In this document: positions 60,847-64,000 of the stretch, piece by piece
How positions within the stretch are numbered: position 1 is the stretch's first letter
Layout of the letters: the number at the start of each line of letters is the position of its first letter
Origin: Croceibacterium_A sp964439725
Lineage (GTDB): Bacteria; Pseudomonadota; Alphaproteobacteria; Sphingomonadales; Sphingomonadaceae
Direction: 5' to 3'
DNA: 64,000 nucleotides
Assembly: GCA_964439725.1 (NCBI GenBank)
Contig: CAYTPY010000001.1
Location: 34,240 to 98,239, forward strand
Program-made: the position numbers and the translations under genes
The notes under the pieces: model-generated
Told to the model about the DNA's origin: nothing
Databases searched by the model: none
Seen by the model: only the letters and a program-made list of their open reading frames with translations

Positions 60847-61458
60847 ATGGACAGGCGCAGGTTCATCGGCGCAGCAGCTGCGGCCGCGGGAACGTTGGCG
60901 GCCCCGGCGCGAGTCTTTGCTCAGCCGAGCGGGCTCGACGGCCGCTCCGCCACAATACTTGAGATCGCCCGGCGCGAAGTAGCCCGGGCCGGCGATGTGC
61001 TATGGCGCCGGGACGTGGCCGGTATCGCGGACTTTAGCGCCCACTCCGCTCTGCCTCGCTTTCACTTCGCGAATCTGGAGAGCGGCACGGTCACGTCGTT
61101 CCGTGTTGCCCATGGTACCGGATCCGATCCGGAGCACGACGGCTTCCTCAAGTGGTTCTCGAACGTGCCGGGTTCCAACGCCACCAGCCGCGGCGCTTAT
61201 GTCACTTGGGAATGGTACACTGGCCGTTATGGCACTTCGGTTCGGCTCGGCGGGCTTGATCCGGACAACTCCAACGCGCTCGAACGGCTGATTGTCATGC
61301 ATGCGGCGGAGTACGCGCGGCCGGAGCACGTTGACCGTTGGGGCCGCCTCGGCCGTTCGAACGGCTGCTTCGCTTTCGCACCTGACGATTTCCTCACGGT
61401 TCTGGCGCAGCTTTCCGGCGGGCGCCTGCTCTTCGCCGACCGCCTCAACCTTACTTGA
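60847..61458 (+). CDS. L,D-transpeptidase-like catalytic domain protein (YkuD_2 type), exported
   Basis: A 203-residue exported protein. The leader MDRRRFIGAAAAAAGTLAAP carries an Arg pair and a hydrophobic run, so Tat export is possible. The catalytic region has RVAHGTGSDPEHDGF (His) and RLGRSNGCFAFAPDDF (SxGC with the nucleophile Cys), typical of the murein L,D-transpeptidase catalytic family with an extended N-terminus. It probably acts on peptidoglycan peptides. Upstream in-frame ATGs at 60808 and 60835 are alternatives. Confidence 0.85.
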   Translation: MDRRRFIGAAAAAAGTLAAPARVFAQPSGLDGRSATILEIARREVARAGDVLWRRDVAGIADFSAHSALPRFHFANLESGTVTSFRVAHGTGSDPEHDGFLKWFSNVPGSNATSRGAYVTWEWYTGRYGTSVRLGGLDPDNSNALERLIVMHAAEYARPEHVDRWGRLGRSNGCFAFAPDDFLTVLAQLSGGRLLFADRLNLT

Positions 61459-61565
61459 ACCCGCCTGGTCGCGGGAACCCTGTCGCAAGTTGTTGGTAAT
61501 CAGCCGAGCGAGCGGACCGACGAAATGCCCGGCCGCTTCCACAGGGAGTAACCGTTCTGTCACAG

Positions 61566-62348
61566 ATGCCGCTTTATCGCCGCTCCGCCATTGCCGCGGG
61601 CGTGGCAGCCCTTGCCTTTGCCTCGACGCTTGCGGCGCAAGACACACGAGTCCGCATCGGCGTCGGCGCACAAATCTATCCCAGCTATCCAGGTTCGGAC
61701 GATTTCGACGTCGGCCCGATGTTCGATATCGATCGCGCCCGAGGGGATACGCCGTTCGAGTTCGAGGCGGCGGACGAAAGCTTCGGCTTTCCCGTGATCC
61801 GCGCGGGCGGCTTCGAACTCGGACCGGCCGTCAATCTTGAAGGATCCCGCAAAGCCAAAGACATCGGCGCGGACCTGCCGAAAGTGAAGTTCAGCGTCGA
61901 ACCTGGCGCATTCGCCTCTTACAATTTGTCGGACAGCTTCCGCGTTCGCGGCGAACTCCGCAAGGGTGTGACCGGGCATAAGGGTTGGATCGGAACGGCG
62001 GGCGCCGATTTTGTGGTGCGCGACCGCGACGAATGGCTGTTCGCGCTCGGGCCGCGGATAACATGGAGCAACAACCGCTATCAGGACGCCTGGTTCGGCA
62101 TCTCTACTGCCGACGCACTGGCAACCGGCTTGCCGGCCTACGACCCAGGCAGCGGAATCCAGGCCGTGGGCGCCACGGCTTCGTTCGAGACGCAGTTTAA
62201 TGAGCAGTGGGGCATCGCCACTTACGCGAAATATGATCGGCTCGTGGGTGACGCGGCAGACTCACCGCTCGTCACCCAACTAGGATCCCGCGACCAATTC
62301 TCCGGCGGCCTGTCCCTCAGCTACACGTTCCACCGCCGCGCGCGCTGA
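61566..62348 (+). CDS. MipA/OmpV family outer-membrane protein
   Basis: A 260-residue barrel protein with a signal peptide (AAGVAALAFASTLAAQD) and MipA/OmpV pattern: VRIGVGAQIYPSYPGSDD near the N-terminus, alternating beta strands (GFPVIRAGGFELGPAVNLEG) and a final aromatic strand GLSLSYTFHRRAR. Some MipA proteins scaffold peptidoglycan enzymes, which would fit its neighbour, but most have no tested function. Confidence 0.87.
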   Translation: MPLYRRSAIAAGVAALAFASTLAAQDTRVRIGVGAQIYPSYPGSDDFDVGPMFDIDRARGDTPFEFEAADESFGFPVIRAGGFELGPAVNLEGSRKAKDIGADLPKVKFSVEPGAFASYNLSDSFRVRGELRKGVTGHKGWIGTAGADFVVRDRDEWLFALGPRITWSNNRYQDAWFGISTADALATGLPAYDPGSGIQAVGATASFETQFNEQWGIATYAKYDRLVGDAADSPLVTQLGSRDQFSGGLSLSYTFHRRAR

Positions 62349-62381
62349 GCGAGGGCCGCAGCGCGCCCAGCCCACGAATGA

Positions 62382-62987
62382 CTAGTCTCCCAATCCGCCG
62401 TAAATGCCAATCCGGACCGCGTCCGAAGTGGACTGAGCGGCTAGCCGCGTCATCATGTTGGCTCGGTGGATCTCGACGGTTCGCGGGCTCAGACCCAGCC
62501 GCTTCGCCATTTCCTTGTTCGATTCCCCTTCGAGCAGCCCCTCAAGCACGTCGCGCTCGCGCGGGGTAAGGGTGGCAATCAGCTGGCGGGCCTCGGCCTT
62601 ACGCCGCTCAACTCTGGCGAATTTTTCGCCATGGCGGCGCAGACGATCGACTGACCGGTCCAGCGCCTCGGGCGAAAACGGCCAATCCAGATAGTCGAGG
62701 GCCCCCGACAACATAGCGCTGACGATCTTCTGGGACGACGGATTCTCGGAATAGAAGGCGACGGGGAGGTAGCCATTCTGCGCGCGTATGACTTCTAACG
62801 ATTCCTCTGCATCGCCTGCCTCGTGATCGGCGATCAGCAAGGTTCCATGAGTCGGAGCACGGCTGACAAGTTCGTCGACGCTTTCATAGATTTCGGCATG
62901 TATGGAACGGGCATAGAGTTCTCGAGCGATCTTCGCGCGCCGCGCGCCATCCGGATCGACCACGTGAACATAGTGACGTACGACCAC
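62382..62987 (-). CDS. FixJ/NarL-type response regulator with degenerate receiver
   Basis: A 201-residue regulator. GTG at 62987 is preferred because AAGGAGA lies six bases upstream. The receiver begins VRHYVHVVDPDG and has an Asp in LLIADHEAG and a Ser in VAFYSENPS, but the invariant Lys is replaced by Trp (DYLDWPF), so normal phosphorylation switching is doubtful. The C-terminal LuxR-type HTH is clear: LTPRERDVLEGLLEGESNKE and LGLSPRTVEIHRANMMTRL. No partner kinase lies next to it. Confidence 0.9.
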   Translation of the reverse strand: MVVRHYVHVVDPDGARRAKIARELYARSIHAEIYESVDELVSRAPTHGTLLIADHEAGDAEESLEVIRAQNGYLPVAFYSENPSSQKIVSAMLSGALDYLDWPFSPEALDRSVDRLRRHGEKFARVERRKAEARQLIATLTPRERDVLEGLLEGESNKEMAKRLGLSPRTVEIHRANMMTRLAAQSTSDAVRIGIYGGLGD

Positions 62988-63215
62988 TGCTATCTCCTTA
63001 CAGTGCCGCTTGCGGGCACCTTGTGCGACCACTCCCCCCGGTATCTTCGCTTCTAGTTGTTTTTACCTAAGGGCATGTACTGATAACATACGGGCATCCA
63101 CGTAGTCCGCGTCACGAGACCTGAGATGCGCCTCCGACTGAGGGTATGAGCGAAACCCTGTTGCATCAATGACTTGGGCGGCCCGCCGGTGCTAAAGTTC
63201 CCAGGTCGCACGAAA

Positions 63216-63258
63216 GCCGGCGCGGCAATCTCCTGAACAGAGAGATTGCCGCGCCGGC
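63216..63258 (-). terminator. Strong hairpin after the transaldolase-family gene
   Basis: A perfect 17-bp stem (63216-63232 with 63242-63258) and a 9-nt loop. Read on the minus strand it begins 37 bp after the gene's stop and is followed by TTTCGTG, fitting a rho-independent terminator. The rest of the 307-bp gap between 62988 and 63294 contains no gene. Confidence 0.8.
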
Positions 63259-63294
63259 CAGAATTAACCCAAACTCTTAATCTGAAGGCGCGGA

Positions 63295-64000
63295 TCAGTT
63301 CTCCAGCGTCATCCGCACGAAGTCCACCGTTTGCCGAGTTGCGGCAGCGAACTCGGTCTCGGTGGCCTTGAAGGCACCGAAGTGGGCGAACTGGTCGGGC
63401 GTCATGCCGTCGAACTCATAAGCGGCACGGAAGCTTGGCAGCTTCAGGAGTTTCTCGATGCTCGCCTTATTCGGCTCGCGATCGATCGCGTTCGCTTCGA
63501 ATTCCTCCAAGCCGGCGGTCATCAGTCCAGCGATGTAGCTCGGCGGGCAGGTGTAGACCATGTCACTGCCGGCGAAGTCCTGGATGTGGCGGCTCACGGT
63601 CTTGCCGGTGCGGTCGTCCTTTTCGACGCGCATCGAGCACTGCAGCATCTTCGACGGATGGCCCACGCTCTTTCCGTAGTGGTAGGCGCGTTTGAGCACG
63701 GCTTCCTCGCCATCCCGGATCTCGGGCAGGCTGAGCTCGATGCCGCGGGCTTTGGCTTCGACCTTCCAGTCGCTGAGTTCGCCGAGGCGCGCCGACATGT
63801 GGGTGATGACGGAGCGCCACTTCGACAGGTCCACGCCTGCCGCTTTGGCGCGGTAGAGGCCAGCGCTGACCGCGGCCATGCAGCGCATGTACTGCGGCAC
63901 GGTGAAGCTGGTGGTGTTGTTGGTGCTGATGCCGCGCGCGGTCAACTCCTCGAGCACCTCGTAGCCTTCCTTCGAGCCGGGCAGCTTGACCATCACGTTC
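63295..64000 (-). CDS. Transaldolase family protein, N-terminus beyond window edge
   Basis: The C-terminal ~235 residues are present; the frame runs off the right edge. It begins NVMVKLPGSKEGYEVLEEL, which contains the Schiff-base Lys of transaldolases, followed by GISTNNTTSFTVPQYMRCMA (barrel strand 6 region). The longer than usual C-terminal part (GKSVGHPSKMLQCSMRVEKD, YTCPPSYIAGLM) differs from E. coli TalB and fits the larger transaldolase-like branch. It may act on fructose-6-phosphate or a related sugar phosphate. A strong terminator follows it. Confidence 0.82.
   Translation of the reverse strand, partial: NVMVKLPGSKEGYEVLEELTARGISTNNTTSFTVPQYMRCMAAVSAGLYRAKAAGVDLSKWRSVITHMSARLGELSDWKVEAKARGIELSLPEIRDGEEAVLKRAYHYGKSVGHPSKMLQCSMRVEKDDRTGKTVSRHIQDFAGSDMVYTCPPSYIAGLMTAGLEEFEANAIDREPNKASIEKLLKLPSFRAAYEFDGMTPDQFAHFGAFKATETEFAAATRQTVDFVRMTLEN

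Noticed and set aside
1..64000. CRISPR arrays, IS elements, rRNA operons
   Set aside because: No regularly spaced direct repeats, transposase genes or rRNA sequences were seen.

Overview
The window is dense, GC-rich alphaproteobacterial chromosome, most likely from a sphingomonad (Sphingomonadaceae or Erythrobacteraceae). Supporting signs are the TonB receptor plus tryptophan-halogenase-like genes beside glycoside hydrolases, a ManD that aligns residue for residue with the Novosphingobium enzyme as I remember it, a XylD of the Caulobacter type, a NepR-EcfG general stress module, and many 4-bp ATGA gene overlaps. No phage, IS element, integrase, CRISPR array or rRNA operon was seen. One tRNA is present.

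Region 1 (1-34.6 kb) is a large hemicellulose utilisation locus. It starts with the 3' part of a GH5 mannanase and an aldose 1-epimerase. The operon GH67 alpha-glucuronidase - LacI regulator - xylonate dehydratase runs left. Divergently, two GH3 enzymes, an MFS carrier, a GH10 xylanase and a halogenase-like flavoprotein run right. Next come a catalytically degenerate halogenase homologue coupled to an intact one, a 1118-residue TonB-dependent receptor and, divergently, a further halogenase homologue. A sugar-porter gene, a second GH5, a 2-keto-3-deoxygluconate kinase, ManD, uronate isomerase, fructuronate reductase and another MFS carrier complete the set. Together they give a route for glucuronoxylan: binding and outer-membrane uptake, backbone and side-chain cleavage, inner-membrane uptake, then glucuronate to fructuronate to mannonate to KDG to KDPG, and xylonate to 2-keto-3-deoxyxylonate. 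KDPG aldolase and xylose dehydrogenase are not in the window. Six copies of a 12-bp LacI-type palindrome (GKTAGCGCTAWC) lie in front of the main transcripts and define a probable regulon of the LacI protein encoded inside the locus.

Region 2 (34.7-42.6 kb) holds a periplasmic metallo-beta-lactamase-fold protein, a modABC molybdate transporter with a ModE-type inverted repeat, a CHASE-domain HWE histidine kinase, nepR-ecfG with a palindromic EcfG promoter that reads both ways, an AI-2E family permease and an iron superoxide dismutase. The response regulator PhyR is not in the window.

Region 3 (42.6-64 kb) is mostly core: a dicarboxylate/amino-acid symporter, glmM-DUF1272-thiD, a LOG-family protein, tRNA-Gln(CTG), ppx-rlmE, a membrane-anchored cytochrome c, pheA, a six-gene translationally coupled cluster (DUF4129-DUF4350-MoxR-DUF58-SpoIIM-RDD), a GNAT acetyltransferase, ispG, an aspartic protease with an early stop, an L,D-transpeptidase-like protein, a MipA/OmpV protein, a FixJ-like regulator with a degenerate receiver, and the 3' part of a transaldolase-family gene that runs off the window.
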